Source of the DNA: Mycobacterium sp. 1245111.1
GTDB taxonomy: Bacteria > Actinomycetota > Actinomycetes > Mycobacteriales > Mycobacteriaceae
Direction of reading: 5' to 3'
Length of the DNA: 64,000 nt
NCBI RefSeq assembly: GCF_001673405.1
Contig: NZ_LZLV01000099.1
Location: 1-64,000, forward strand
The position numbers and the translations under genes were made by a program. The first letter of the stretch is position 1. Each line of letters begins with the position of its first letter. Shown here one piece after another: positions 56,061 to 64,000 of the stretch. The notes under the pieces were generated by a model that was not told where the DNA came from, ran no database searches, and saw only the letters and a list, made by a program, of their open reading frames with translations.

Positions 56061-56247
56061 GCAATGTGCGCCGCGTTGAAGCTCGAAGTCGCGACTGACG
56101 TGTGCGACAGGAAGCTTGGGGCGTAAACGAGATGTCAAAGTCCTGTAAATACGCGTCGACAACCCTCGCCGACCGGACGCTGGACTACGTACATTTTTCA
56201 TATTGGATTGTCGGGCTTTTCGCCCGTCCTGCCCGAGGGAGATGGTC

Positions 56248-56412
56248 ATGATCCCGGTTCAGACCCGGCTCGAAGACGAACTGCGCAACTGCGCGGTAGA
56301 GCTACGGCAGCTCGCGTACACCCTGCACAACGGCATCGGCGAACACGATCTGCTCCGTCTGTCGGAACGGATGCGTGCGACAGCCGACGAGGTCGTCCGC
56401 CGCGGGGCTTAG
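56248..56412 (+). CDS. Very small helical protein of unknown function
   Basis: A 54-aa frame from ATG 56248 with a GAGGGAG site 7 nt upstream; an ATG at 56242 lies too close to that site. The product (MIPVQTRLEDELRNCAVELRQLAYTLHNG...) is predicted to be one or two amphipathic helices. It is preceded by an AT-rich stretch near 56180-56205 that could hold a promoter. No family is recognised. Confidence 0.55.
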   Translation: MIPVQTRLEDELRNCAVELRQLAYTLHNGIGEHDLLRLSERMRATADEVVRRGA

Positions 56413-56450
56413 TGACCTGTTGCGCCAGGCGTTTTCGAACGGCGCTTTTC

Positions 56451-56771
56451 TCAGGCCGAATGCTTGGGGCAGTACTCGGCGGTGGCCAAGATCATGAACT
56501 TGTGCGCGCCGTTGTCGGTGAATCCGTTGCGTGATTCCAGATTCTTCTCGACCACGCTTTTAGGTTGATCGTTGTCGAGCAGTTCGCACACGACCTTAGC
56601 GGCCGCGACCGCCTTTTTCGGGTCCTGATAGGTAACCCCGGCGTCGGTGAGTTGCTTGGCGAAGTCCTCGTCGTTGTTGGGCGCCGGGTTGGGCGCCGGG
56701 TCGTCTGCGTAGGCCGGCGCAGCCATGATGATCATGGTGGGGATGCAGAGCAGCATCAGCAGTCGTTTCAT
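56451..56771 (-). CDS. Secreted DUF732 family protein
   Basis: A 106-aa protein from ATG 56771. It has a signal peptide (MKRLLMLLCIPTMIIMAAPAYA, cleaved after AYA). The DUF732 domain has DEDFAKQLTDAGVTYQDPKKAV, a Cys in KVVCELLDND, and a C-terminal AEYCPKHS, likely a disulphide pair. DUF732 proteins are small exported mycobacterial proteins of unknown function. Confidence 0.85.
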   Translation of the reverse strand: MKRLLMLLCIPTMIIMAAPAYADDPAPNPAPNNDEDFAKQLTDAGVTYQDPKKAVAAAKVVCELLDNDQPKSVVEKNLESRNGFTDNGAHKFMILATAEYCPKHSA

Positions 56772-56885
56772 GACGCCAGAGTCTTCCAAATTTGCGTACG
56801 AGATGCAGTACGCCTCCGCATATCTGGGCTGGTGGCCGATGCAATTTCAACGAGCGTTAACGGCTTCGTCGCTCGCGCGATGCTT

Positions 56886-58364
56886 TCAGGACCCCTGGGA
56901 CTCGTCATCGCGCTCGGCGTCGGCCACCGTCAAAGGCAACGCGAGGTCCTCGAGAGGGCGTTGTTCGGCGGCGATGCCCAGCCAGAGCTCCACCAACCCG
57001 GCCACCGCCATGACGGCCGCGCCAATCAGGAAGGACCACATCACCTCGCCGCGCTGACCGGACTCGATCAGTTGGCCGAACAGCAGAGGCCCGCTGATAC
57101 CACCGATGCCGGTACCGACGGCATAGAAGAACGCGATGGCCAGCGCCCTGGTTTCCATCGGGAAAATTTCGCTGACGGTCAGATAGGCAGCGCTCGCGCC
57201 CGCCGACGCGAGGAAGAACGTGGCCGCAAGCACCGCGATGAAAGCCCAGACTCCCCCGGTCTGGGTGACGAACAGGATCGCCAGGACAACCGCCACCGCC
57301 GCGGAGCCGATGTAGGACATGGTGATCATCGGCTTGCGACCGATGGTGTCGAAGAGCCGACCCAGCACCAGCGGCCCGAAGAAGTTGCTCAGCGCCCACA
57401 GCACGTAGAACTGCGGCACCTTCGCCGGGTCCACTCCGTAGAAACCGCTCAGCAACGTGCCGAGATTGAATGTCACGCCGTTGTAGAGGAATGCCTGCCC
57501 GACGAACAATGCCAGCCCGAGGACGGCTCGTCGCGGGTAGAGCTTGAAGGCGACCTTGGCGATCTCGACAAACGAAATCGTCTCGCGTTGCCGGACTTTC
57601 AGCGGCTCGCCCTCGGGCGCCGGAAGTGGCCGTCCCGTGTGGCGCTCGACGTCGGCTTCGATCTCGCCGACGACCTGCTCGGCTTCTGTGTTATGTCCAT
57701 GGATGAACAGCCAGCGCGGGCTTTCCGGAACATTGCGGCGGACGAGAAGCACGAAGATTCCGAAGATCGCACCGATCCCGAACGCAAGACGCCATCCGAT
57801 ATTGGCGGGGAAGTTCGAGGTGTCCAGCAGGAGTAGCGCGCCGCCCGCCCCGGCCGCCGATCCCAGCCAGTACGTCCCGTTGATCACCAAGTCCACGCGG
57901 CCGCGCACCCGTGCGGGAATCAACTCGTCGATCGCCGAATTGATCGCGGCGTACTCGCCGCCGATGCCGGCGCCGGTAAAGAATCGGGTGACGAAGAAGT
58001 ACCACGGCGCGAAGGCGAATGCCGTCGCAACGGTCGCGGCCAGGTAGACCGCGAGGGTCAGGATGAACAGGTTGCGTCGTCCGAATCGGTCGGTCAGGTG
58101 GCCAAAGAACAACGCGCCCAAGCACGCTCCGGCGATGTAGAACGCCGCGGCAGTGCCGATGTCGGCGGGCGTGAGCGCGATCCCGCTGCCGTGCTCGGTG
58201 AGTCGAGACGACACGTTGCCGACCATCGTGACCTCGAGGCCGTCCAGAATCCACACCCCGCCGAGTCCGACGACGACGCGCCAGTGAAACCGCGACCACG
58301 GCAGCCGATCCAGACGTGCGGGAACGCGGGTCGTGATGGTCCCGGTTTGGGCGCTATGGCTCAT
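56886..58364 (-). CDS. MFS transporter (sugar/organic acid porter type)
   Basis: A 492-aa protein with 12 predicted transmembrane helices. The MFS signature GHLTDRFGRRN follows helix 2 and its repeat GRLFDTIGRKP follows helix 8; RFFTGAGIGGEYAA and PESPRWLF are typical of the sugar porter group. A GGAGAAAC site precedes ATG 58364. The acetyltransferase gene lies 31 bp upstream on the same strand. The substrate is not clear. Confidence 0.9.
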   Translation of the reverse strand: MSHSAQTGTITTRVPARLDRLPWSRFHWRVVVGLGGVWILDGLEVTMVGNVSSRLTEHGSGIALTPADIGTAAAFYIAGACLGALFFGHLTDRFGRRNLFILTLAVYLAATVATAFAFAPWYFFVTRFFTGAGIGGEYAAINSAIDELIPARVRGRVDLVINGTYWLGSAAGAGGALLLLDTSNFPANIGWRLAFGIGAIFGIFVLLVRRNVPESPRWLFIHGHNTEAEQVVGEIEADVERHTGRPLPAPEGEPLKVRQRETISFVEIAKVAFKLYPRRAVLGLALFVGQAFLYNGVTFNLGTLLSGFYGVDPAKVPQFYVLWALSNFFGPLVLGRLFDTIGRKPMITMSYIGSAAVAVVLAILFVTQTGGVWAFIAVLAATFFLASAGASAAYLTVSEIFPMETRALAIAFFYAVGTGIGGISGPLLFGQLIESGQRGEVMWSFLIGAAVMAVAGLVELWLGIAAEQRPLEDLALPLTVADAERDDESQGS

Positions 58365-58395
58365 GTTTCTCCGTTCTCGTCAGATCCCGGGACGC

Positions 58396-58938
58396 TCACG
58401 TGATCGACCCGGGCGGCTCGGCGGCGTCAGCGGCGCCCGGTAGATCGCACTGCATCCATGCGACGTCGTGCCAGCGTCCGAGTTTCCATTCAACGCGCCG
58501 GTACAAACCTGCATCCTGGAATCCCATGGACCGGTGGAACGCGTTGCTGGCCTCGTTGGGCTGCGTGATTCCGGCAAACGCTCGCCGGTAGCCCCGCTCC
58601 CCCAGCCGGTTCAGAAGTTGCGTGTAGAGCGTTCGGCCGCCTCCGCGACGTTGGTGGCCGCTGTCGATGTAGAGGCCGGTCTGCGTCGACCACCGGTAGG
58701 AGGGAAGGCTCCATAGTGCATGCCCATTGGCGAATCCGATTGTCTGGCCGTCTCTTTCAAGCATCAGCCAGGCGTGAGTTTCGTTGACCGTGACGATCCG
58801 ATTTGCCATCTCCTCGACGGTGGGAACTTCGAGTTCCCAACTCACTGCGCTGTTCTCGACGTAGGGGCGGTAGATCTTCAAGCACACGGCAGCATCCTGC
58901 GGCCTGGCTTCGCGCACACGGGTGCCGATGGCTTGCAT
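58396..58938 (-). CDS. GNAT acetyltransferase, phosphinothricin acetyltransferase-like
   Basis: A 180-aa protein from ATG 58938. The GNAT acetyl-CoA-binding segment is YIDSGHQRRGGGRTLYTQLLNRL, followed by QPNEASNAFHRSMGFQDAGLYRRVEWKLGRWHDVAWMQ, the pattern of Pat/methionine sulfoximine N-acetyltransferases. It probably N-acetylates an amino-acid analogue or an amine. It is co-directional with the MFS gene, perhaps a detoxification pair (inference). Confidence 0.85.
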   Translation of the reverse strand: MQAIGTRVREARPQDAAVCLKIYRPYVENSAVSWELEVPTVEEMANRIVTVNETHAWLMLERDGQTIGFANGHALWSLPSYRWSTQTGLYIDSGHQRRGGGRTLYTQLLNRLGERGYRRAFAGITQPNEASNAFHRSMGFQDAGLYRRVEWKLGRWHDVAWMQCDLPGAADAAEPPGSIT

Positions 58939-59022
58939 GGGAGTCAGTCTTGCAGTCTCGGCGGATGGGCCGGGTCCCGCTCGCGGTGTTAGGTTCGAAC
59001 GGCAGAAAAAAGGGAGTGGGAT

Positions 59023-59472
59023 GTGAGCACGTTAGGTGTGAGTACGTATTTCTGGGGTCTGCTCGCGTTGATCGCACTGGCGGTGACGTTGTTACTGCTG
59101 ACGATCGCAACCATCTACGTACGGCGGTTGGAGAGCGAACCGAAGCTGCCGTTCAGCGAGGAAATCGGGGCAGCGCCGCGAGTCATCAAGAAACTGCGCA
59201 AACGCGAATCCATGACGCCCGAGGAGTTCGAGTACGCCCAGCGCATCGTCGCCATCCGCGGCAACCCGATGGCGTTCGCCATCCCCTTCACGCTGTTCGC
59301 GCTGTCGATCTTCTACGTGCTGGGGTGTCTCGAGTACCTGCAGGGAGCCACCCCGTCCGAGCGGACGTTCATCGGCGTGATCCCCATGTTTACCTCGACG
59401 AACCTGGCCATTCAGCTGCTGCGCGCGAAGCGGCTCAAGGGCCGGCTGAAAACCGCGCAAGTCCTGGCCTGA
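59023..59472 (+). CDS. Small membrane protein of unknown function
   Basis: A 149-aa protein with a GTG start at 59023 and an AAGGGAGTGGG site. The first transmembrane helix is near residues 10-33 (FWGLLALIALAVTLLLLTIATIYV), then a soluble loop (RVIKKLRKRESMTPEEFEYAQ), then a second hydrophobic hairpin near residues 83-125. The C-terminus is basic. No family is recognised. Confidence 0.7.
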   Translation: MSTLGVSTYFWGLLALIALAVTLLLLTIATIYVRRLESEPKLPFSEEIGAAPRVIKKLRKRESMTPEEFEYAQRIVAIRGNPMAFAIPFTLFALSIFYVLGCLEYLQGATPSERTFIGVIPMFTSTNLAIQLLRAKRLKGRLKTAQVLA

Positions 59473-59570
59473 GGCCCGAACGTCTGCGCTGCCGAGCGTA
59501 TGGGGTGGTGATAACGTTCCGCACGTAGTAGTCGTTCGCGTTCTGTACTGGTAACGTCATGGCGGCCGCA

Positions 59571-59587
59571 TATCAATCTGATTGATA
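59571..59587. promoter_or_regulatory. Candidate operator upstream of mmpS
   Basis: Perfect inverted repeat TATCAAT-ctg-ATTGATA, 35 bp before the mmpS start. Size and symmetry suggest a TetR- or MarR-type repressor. No regulator gene is adjacent, so the repressor would be encoded elsewhere. Confidence 0.5.
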
Positions 59588-59622
59588 CACCAACTGACGA
59601 TGCGTTTCGAAAGGCTGATCAG

Positions 59623-60090
59623 GTGAGCCCACGCCCAAACGCGCGAAGTGTGCTGTCGCGCATCTGGATGCCGCTGGTCGCCGTCGTCGCCGTGAGCGTC
59701 GGCATGCTGTGCATGTACAAGGTGCACCAGTTCTCCGAACCGGAGCCCGTCATCACGGTCAACGGTCCGCAGGCACCGGAGCAATTCAACGTCAAACGGC
59801 TTACCTATCAGGTGTATGGCCCGGTCGGGAGAACCGGCAAGATTGTCTACGTCGACATCGAAGGACATCCGCATCCGGTTGATGTCACATTCACGACTCA
59901 GCCCTGGACTCACGACGAAACCACAACGCTGACAGTGGCTTCCGGCAGCATTTCAGTGCACGTGCACGGCGGTCCACTCCGTTGCCGCATGCTGGTGAAT
60001 GGTGTGCCGCCGCCGCCGGCGTCCGGTGTGCCGGAGGCTTCGGACAATCACCCGGACGCCGACGTCCAGTGCAGGGTGAAGTCCGCATGA
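59623..60090 (+). CDS. MmpS family membrane protein
   Basis: A 155-aa protein with a GTG start at 59623. It has one N-terminal transmembrane helix (IWMPLVAVVAVSVGMLCMYKVH) and a periplasmic beta domain typical of MmpS (FNVKRLTYQVYGPVGRTGKIVYVDIEG, SISVHVHGGPLRCRMLVNGV). The C-terminus is extended and Pro-rich. Its stop overlaps the mmpL start (ATGA). MmpS proteins are accessory subunits of MmpL lipid or siderophore exporters. Confidence 0.93.
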   Translation: MSPRPNARSVLSRIWMPLVAVVAVSVGMLCMYKVHQFSEPEPVITVNGPQAPEQFNVKRLTYQVYGPVGRTGKIVYVDIEGHPHPVDVTFTTQPWTHDETTTLTVASGSISVHVHGGPLRCRMLVNGVPPPPASGVPEASDNHPDADVQCRVKSA

Positions 60091-62945
60091 GCGAGCATCG
60101 CCTCGATCAACCCCGCGTCAAACGGCCGTTCCTCCCCCGCATGGTCCGCAGATTCGCGATACCGATCATCTTCTTCTGGGGCTTTAGCGCGGTCACCATG
60201 ACTGCCTTCACGCCCAAGGTAGAGGACGTCGCCGAGGAACTCGCCGGACCGATGGTCCCGCATTACGCGCCGTCGCAGCGCGCGCTGCTGCATATCGGCG
60301 AAAAGTTTCACGAGTCCAATTCGACGAACTTGAGCATGGTCGTACTCGAGGCGCAGAACCGAACACTGGGCGACCAGGACCACGCCTACTACGACAAGTT
60401 GATGAAGCGCCTCGCGCACGACTCCAAGCACGTGCAGTACGTGATGGACCTGTGGGGTAAGTCGTTTACCGCCGCCGGGGCGCAGAGCGTCGACGGTAAG
60501 TGCACTTACGTGCTGCTAAGGCTGTCCGGCGACATCGGGACTATCGAAGCCAACGATTCCGTCAACGCCGTCCGCGACATCGTCAACCACGGCGACAAGG
60601 ACAACAACACCCCCCCTCCTGGACTCAAGGTTTTCGTGAGCGGCGCTGCGCCACTTGCATCGGACACACTGAGCATTGCCAACGCCAGCCTGAACAACGT
60701 CACGATCGTGACCATCCTCCTCATCCTGGTCATGCTGATCATCGTCTATCGCTCTCCCCCGACGGTGCTACCGGTGTTGCTCGGCGTCCTCATCGAAATG
60801 CTTTTCGCCAAGGGGCTCGTCTCATTCCTGGGACATCACGGATGGCTCGAGTTGTCTTCGTTCGCGGTGAACATCGTCATCGCGCTGACCCTGGGAGCGG
60901 GGACGGACTACGGCATCTTCCTGATGGGCCGCTACCACGAAGAACGGAACAAGGGTTACAGCCGCGAAGACGCCTTCTATATCGCCTACAAGGGTGTCTT
61001 GCCCATCGTCGTCGGTTCGGGTCTGACGATCGCCGGCGCCTGCTTCTGCTTGACCTTCGCGCGCCTCAACTACTTCCACACGATGGGCCCCGCCGTAGCG
61101 GTCACGATGCTGTTTACGATCGCCGCGGCAATGACGCTGGGCCCGGCGGTGTTGACCGTCGGCAGCCTGTTCGGGATGTTCGAACCGCGCCAGGCGGTCA
61201 AGGCGCACGTGTATCGGCGAATCGGTGCCAGCGTGGTCCGCTGGCCGGTGCCGATCCTGGTTGCCAGCTCAGCGATCGTGATGCTCGGTGCGATCTTCGT
61301 CCCGAGCTATCGGCAGAACTACGACGATCGCCAGTATCAGCCGCACGCTGCGCCCGCCAACTTGGGATTTCAGGCCGCCGATCGACATTTCCCGAAGAGC
61401 AAGCTGTTCTCCGAGATGCTGATGATCGAGACCGACCACGACATGCGGAATTCGGCGGATTTCATCTCGCTGGACCGGGTTGCGCGCGCGCTGATTCGAC
61501 TCAACGGTGTGGCGATGGTGCAAGGCATGACAAGGCCTTTGGGTCGCGCGCTGGAGCACGCGTCGATCCCCTATCTGTTCACCACTCAGGGCAGTGGCAA
61601 CGGCGCGCAGCTGCCGTTCAACATCGAACAGAACAACAACACCGACGCGCAGGCCAAGATTCAAGACGACTCGGTCGCGGTGCTACGGAAGGAGATCACC
61701 TTCTTCCAGAAGGTCTCCGACGAGCTGCACAAAACCGTACTCACCGTCGAGGACCTTGAAGCGATCAGCAACGAGATGAACGACAACATCTCGAATCTGG
61801 ATGACTTCTTCCGCCCGATCAAGAGTTATTTCTTTTGGGAGAAGCACTGTTTCGACATTCCCATCTGCTGGACATTCAGATCGGTGTTCGCCACGGTCGA
61901 CGACATCGACCATCTGGCCGAGGACATCAAATACGCCAGGATCTCATTGGCCGAGGTCGACAAGACCTTCCCGAAAATCATCGAGCAGTTGAAAGCCACC
62001 GCCGATGACACCGAAGCCCTGAAGGCAAAATTGGTCAACAGTTACGGGTCGGCGGATCTGCAGTCGCTGTCGACCCAGCAGACGTTCGACGACTCGATCA
62101 ACGTCGGCAACGACTGGGACCAGTCACGCAGTGACGACTTCTTCTACATTCCGCACGAGGGCTTCGACAACGAAGACGTCAAAACCGGCATGAAGTTGAT
62201 GATGTCGCCGGATGGCAAGGCGGCCCGCTTCATCGTCACCCATGAAGGTGACGCGATGGGACCCGAGGGTGTCGAGCACGTCGAAATGTTCCCTGATGCG
62301 ATCAAGACGATTTTGAAAGAGACCTCGCTGGCCGGTGCCCGGGTCTATATCGGCGGATCCGGCTCCAATGACAAAGACATCAAGCAATACGCGACGTCCG
62401 ACCTACTGATCGCCGCGATCGCCGCCTTCGTACTGATCTTTTTGATCATGATGTTCATCACGCGAAGTCTGGTGGCGGCCTTCGTCATTCCGGCCACTGT
62501 GGCGTTCTCCTACGCGGGTGCGTTCGGGCTGTCGATCCTGCTGTGGCAGCACTTGATTGGGCTGCCCCTGCACTGGTTGATCCTGCCGTTGACGTTCATC
62601 ATCTTGGTGGCGGTGGGCTCGGACTACAACCTGTTGCTGATCAACAGGGTCAAGGAGGAGCTGCACGGCGGACTGCACACCGGACTGATCCGGGCTCTGG
62701 GCAGCACCGGAGGTGTGGTGACCTCTGCGGGTCTGGTTTTCGCGTTCACCATGCTGGCCATGTTGACCAGCGATCTGCGAACGATCGGTCAGATGGGCTC
62801 GACGGTGTGCATCGGCTTGCTCCTCGACACGCTGATCGTGCGGTCGTTCGTCGTACCGTCGATACTCGCCATCTTGGGACCGTGGTTCTGGTGGCCCACA
62901 CTCGTACGCCGCCGGCCGTCGGACCCACTGCCCGCGCGAACCTAG
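60087..62945 (+). CDS. MmpL family RND transporter
   Basis: A 952-aa protein from ATG 60087. The MmpL layout is complete: transmembrane helix 1, a first periplasmic domain, a helix block with GTDYGIFLMGRYHEERNKG (the proton-relay Asp-Tyr), a long second periplasmic domain with a coiled-coil stretch (about residues 530-690), and a final helix block with GSDYNLLLINRVKEE. The pair with MmpS places it in the MmpS4/MmpL4-MmpS5/MmpL5 class, which exports siderophores, GPL precursors or drugs. Cargo cannot be fixed from sequence. Confidence 0.94.
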   Translation: MSEHRLDQPRVKRPFLPRMVRRFAIPIIFFWGFSAVTMTAFTPKVEDVAEELAGPMVPHYAPSQRALLHIGEKFHESNSTNLSMVVLEAQNRTLGDQDHAYYDKLMKRLAHDSKHVQYVMDLWGKSFTAAGAQSVDGKCTYVLLRLSGDIGTIEANDSVNAVRDIVNHGDKDNNTPPPGLKVFVSGAAPLASDTLSIANASLNNVTIVTILLILVMLIIVYRSPPTVLPVLLGVLIEMLFAKGLVSFLGHHGWLELSSFAVNIVIALTLGAGTDYGIFLMGRYHEERNKGYSREDAFYIAYKGVLPIVVGSGLTIAGACFCLTFARLNYFHTMGPAVAVTMLFTIAAAMTLGPAVLTVGSLFGMFEPRQAVKAHVYRRIGASVVRWPVPILVASSAIVMLGAIFVPSYRQNYDDRQYQPHAAPANLGFQAADRHFPKSKLFSEMLMIETDHDMRNSADFISLDRVARALIRLNGVAMVQGMTRPLGRALEHASIPYLFTTQGSGNGAQLPFNIEQNNNTDAQAKIQDDSVAVLRKEITFFQKVSDELHKTVLTVEDLEAISNEMNDNISNLDDFFRPIKSYFFWEKHCFDIPICWTFRSVFATVDDIDHLAEDIKYARISLAEVDKTFPKIIEQLKATADDTEALKAKLVNSYGSADLQSLSTQQTFDDSINVGNDWDQSRSDDFFYIPHEGFDNEDVKTGMKLMMSPDGKAARFIVTHEGDAMGPEGVEHVEMFPDAIKTILKETSLAGARVYIGGSGSNDKDIKQYATSDLLIAAIAAFVLIFLIMMFITRSLVAAFVIPATVAFSYAGAFGLSILLWQHLIGLPLHWLILPLTFIILVAVGSDYNLLLINRVKEELHGGLHTGLIRALGSTGGVVTSAGLVFAFTMLAMLTSDLRTIGQMGSTVCIGLLLDTLIVRSFVVPSILAILGPWFWWPTLVRRRPSDPLPART

Positions 62946-62986
62946 ACGTCATCTGCTTGTAAGAATTCCTCGGCAGAATTGGAAAC

Positions 62987-63229
62987 ATGCCGACGCCATC
63001 AAGCCGGGTGCTCCAAATGCGGGCAGTCGATCTCACCAACCGGTTACCGGGATATCAACTCCGCGAGTACGGCGAGGGCGACGATGCGTGGAAGCGGGTC
63101 AAGACTCGCGTGGTGTCCGAGTTGGCCCCGTATGAAGGCGGATTCCTGCCGGAACTGTGCACGGTGAAATTCACCGACGGGACCGAGCGGTATTTCAATC
63201 CGAACGACCGGGTGGAAATAAGGCCGTAA
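62987..63229 (+). CDS. Small conserved protein of unknown function
   Basis: An 80-aa protein from ATG 62987. The stretch YQLREYGEGDDAWKRVKTRVVSELAPYEGGFLPELCTVKFTDGTERYFNP looks like a small beta-rich domain. The ribosome binding site is weak. It follows mmpL by 41 bp and is convergent with the cyclase gene (3 bp apart). No family is recognised. Confidence 0.6.
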   Translation: MPTPSSRVLQMRAVDLTNRLPGYQLREYGEGDDAWKRVKTRVVSELAPYEGGFLPELCTVKFTDGTERYFNPNDRVEIRP

Positions 63230-63232
63230 TGG

Positions 63233-64000
63233 TCAGTCGGGAATTTTGACCGCGTATAGCTGGTGAGTCCCCTGCAGGCCCTTGAGTTCGGTCTCGCGAG
63301 GCGCGCCTAGTTCGATACCAGCGATGCCGTCGACCGCCTCGCGCACGGCATCGCTGACCAGGATTTCGCCGCCACCGGCCTGGCCCGCGATCCTGGCGGC
63401 CATCGCGACACTGCGCCCGAACAAGTCGTCGCCGCGTCTGACCGAGGGGCCGATATGGATGCCGATGCGCACGCGGATCCCGTTCCACTGGTCGGCATTC
63501 CTGAGCAGCGCGCGCTGCACGGCGATCCCGCACCGCACCGCCTGTTCGGGGTCGGCGAACGCGATCATGAAACCGTCGCCCTGAGTCTTGATCACGTGTC
63601 CGCCATACTCGGCGACGAGTTTCTCGATGAGCCGGTTGTGACGCTCCAGGAGTTTCACCCAGTCCCGATCGCCCAGCCCTTCGTTAAGCGCCGTCGAGTC
63701 CTCGATGTCGGAGAAGACGATCACGACGTCTCCATCCGCGGTCAGGCGGGCCAGGTCGGGGCGTTCCACCTGCGCCCAGCCGGCCAGGTCTTCGATTGAG
63801 TTACGGACTGTGGCGCCAATGCCTTTGGTAATCAGGGAGTCGGCTGTTCGCCATGCGGTCCTGATCGCGAATGGGGCCAGCCCAGGCCGCCGTCGTCGCC
63901 TGTCGGTACGAACCTGGCGGCTGCGCTCCAACTCGGTTCGTGTTTGCTTGAGCTGACGCTGCGAGACAGCGAGCAGCACCCCGAGAGCGATGAGCCCGCC
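63233..64000 (-). CDS. Class III adenylate/guanylate cyclase, N-terminus outside window
   Basis: 256 residues are visible and the frame continues past the right edge, where a hydrophobic segment ([12 protein letters not shown]) suggests a transmembrane helix. A basic linker follows, then a cyclase homology domain. Metal-binding Asp residues are in [12 protein letters not shown] and [14 protein letters not shown], whose Lys would select adenine. The RIGIHIG strand and [14 protein letters not shown] follow. The transition-state Asn expected before AAR (VNxAAR) is Ala here, while the Arg is kept. It may be weakly active or regulatory. Confidence 0.85.
   Translation of the reverse strand, partial: GGLIALGVLLAVSQRQLKQTRTELERSRQVRTDRRRRRPGLAPFAIRTAWRTADSLITKGIGATVRNSIEDLAGWAQVERPDLARLTADGDVVIVFSDIEDSTALNEGLGDRDWVKLLERHNRLIEKLVAEYGGHVIKTQGDGFMIAFADPEQAVRCGIAVQRALLRNADQWNGIRVRIGIHIGPSVRRGDDLFGRSVAMAARIAGQAGGGEILVSDAVREAVDGIAGIELGAPRETELKGLQGTHQLYAVKIPD

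Overview
The window is high-GC mycobacterial DNA, most likely from a slow-growing non-tuberculous Mycobacterium. The evidence is a complete ESX-5 type VII secretion locus (eccA5, eccE5, mycP5, eccD5, espG5, esxN/esxM, eccC5, eccB5) with its PE and PPE genes, an MmpS/MmpL pair, a UsfY-like protein, a Rv0910-like SRPBCC protein, LpqN and DUF732 families, and local gene order shared with the M. tuberculosis Rv1776-Rv1815 region (CYP144-like P450 with TetR, malQ, ESX-5, mgtC, erg3, Rv1815). The poxvirus-type topoisomerase IB is absent from M. tuberculosis. I cannot name the species.

Layout. 1-6 kb: steroid/fumarate-type flavoprotein (cut by the window edge), VOC protein, TetR with a divergent Ddn-like reductase, secreted protease-like protein, B-lectin/LysM protein, sterol desaturase, MgtC. 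6-31 kb: the ESX-5 locus, read almost entirely on the minus strand from eccB5 (31.2 kb) to eccA5 (8.2 kb) and ending in an extra PE/PPE pair. It holds four PE and four PPE genes. The CYP143/ferredoxin pair, a DUF6065-like gene and a small unknown gene lie between the PE/PPE cluster and PE19-esxM-esxN; in M. tuberculosis cyp143 lies next to eccC5. 31-40 kb: malQ, an F420-type oxidoreductase, a SnoaL-like protein, a glycosyltransferase, an NDH-2-like flavoprotein, a SigF-type promoter driving a UsfY-like gene, and topoisomerase IB. 40-56 kb: NlpC/P60-like protein, sulfotransferase, TetR-DUF1214, cutinase, CYP144-like P450 with TetR, DapB-like reductase, CsbD, an LpqN lipoprotein, then a minus-strand catabolic-looking run (Gfo/Idh, acyl-CoA ligase, class II aldolase, amidohydrolase, SDR and a decayed sugar-phosphate isomerase). 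56-64 kb: small proteins, MFS transporter, acetyltransferase, mmpS-mmpL and a class III nucleotidyl cyclase cut by the right edge.

The most interesting signal is regulatory. Upstream of PE19-esxM-esxN, of a second PE-PPE unit, of a third PPE unit (preceded by an overlapping 69-aa ORF), and more weakly of the small unknown gene, there are arrays of GTTCAC/GTTCAT half-sites. Their starts are spaced 21, 21 and 11 bp, or 21, 11 and 11 bp. In three of the four, a TANNNT box lies exactly 39 bp from the nearest half-site. This resembles a PHO box and fits RegX3 (phosphate starvation) control of ESX-5. Strong hairpins divide the locus into transcription segments: after eccC5, after the PE-PPE unit at 20.1 kb, between PE19 and esxM, between esxN and espG5, and between espG5 and eccD5.
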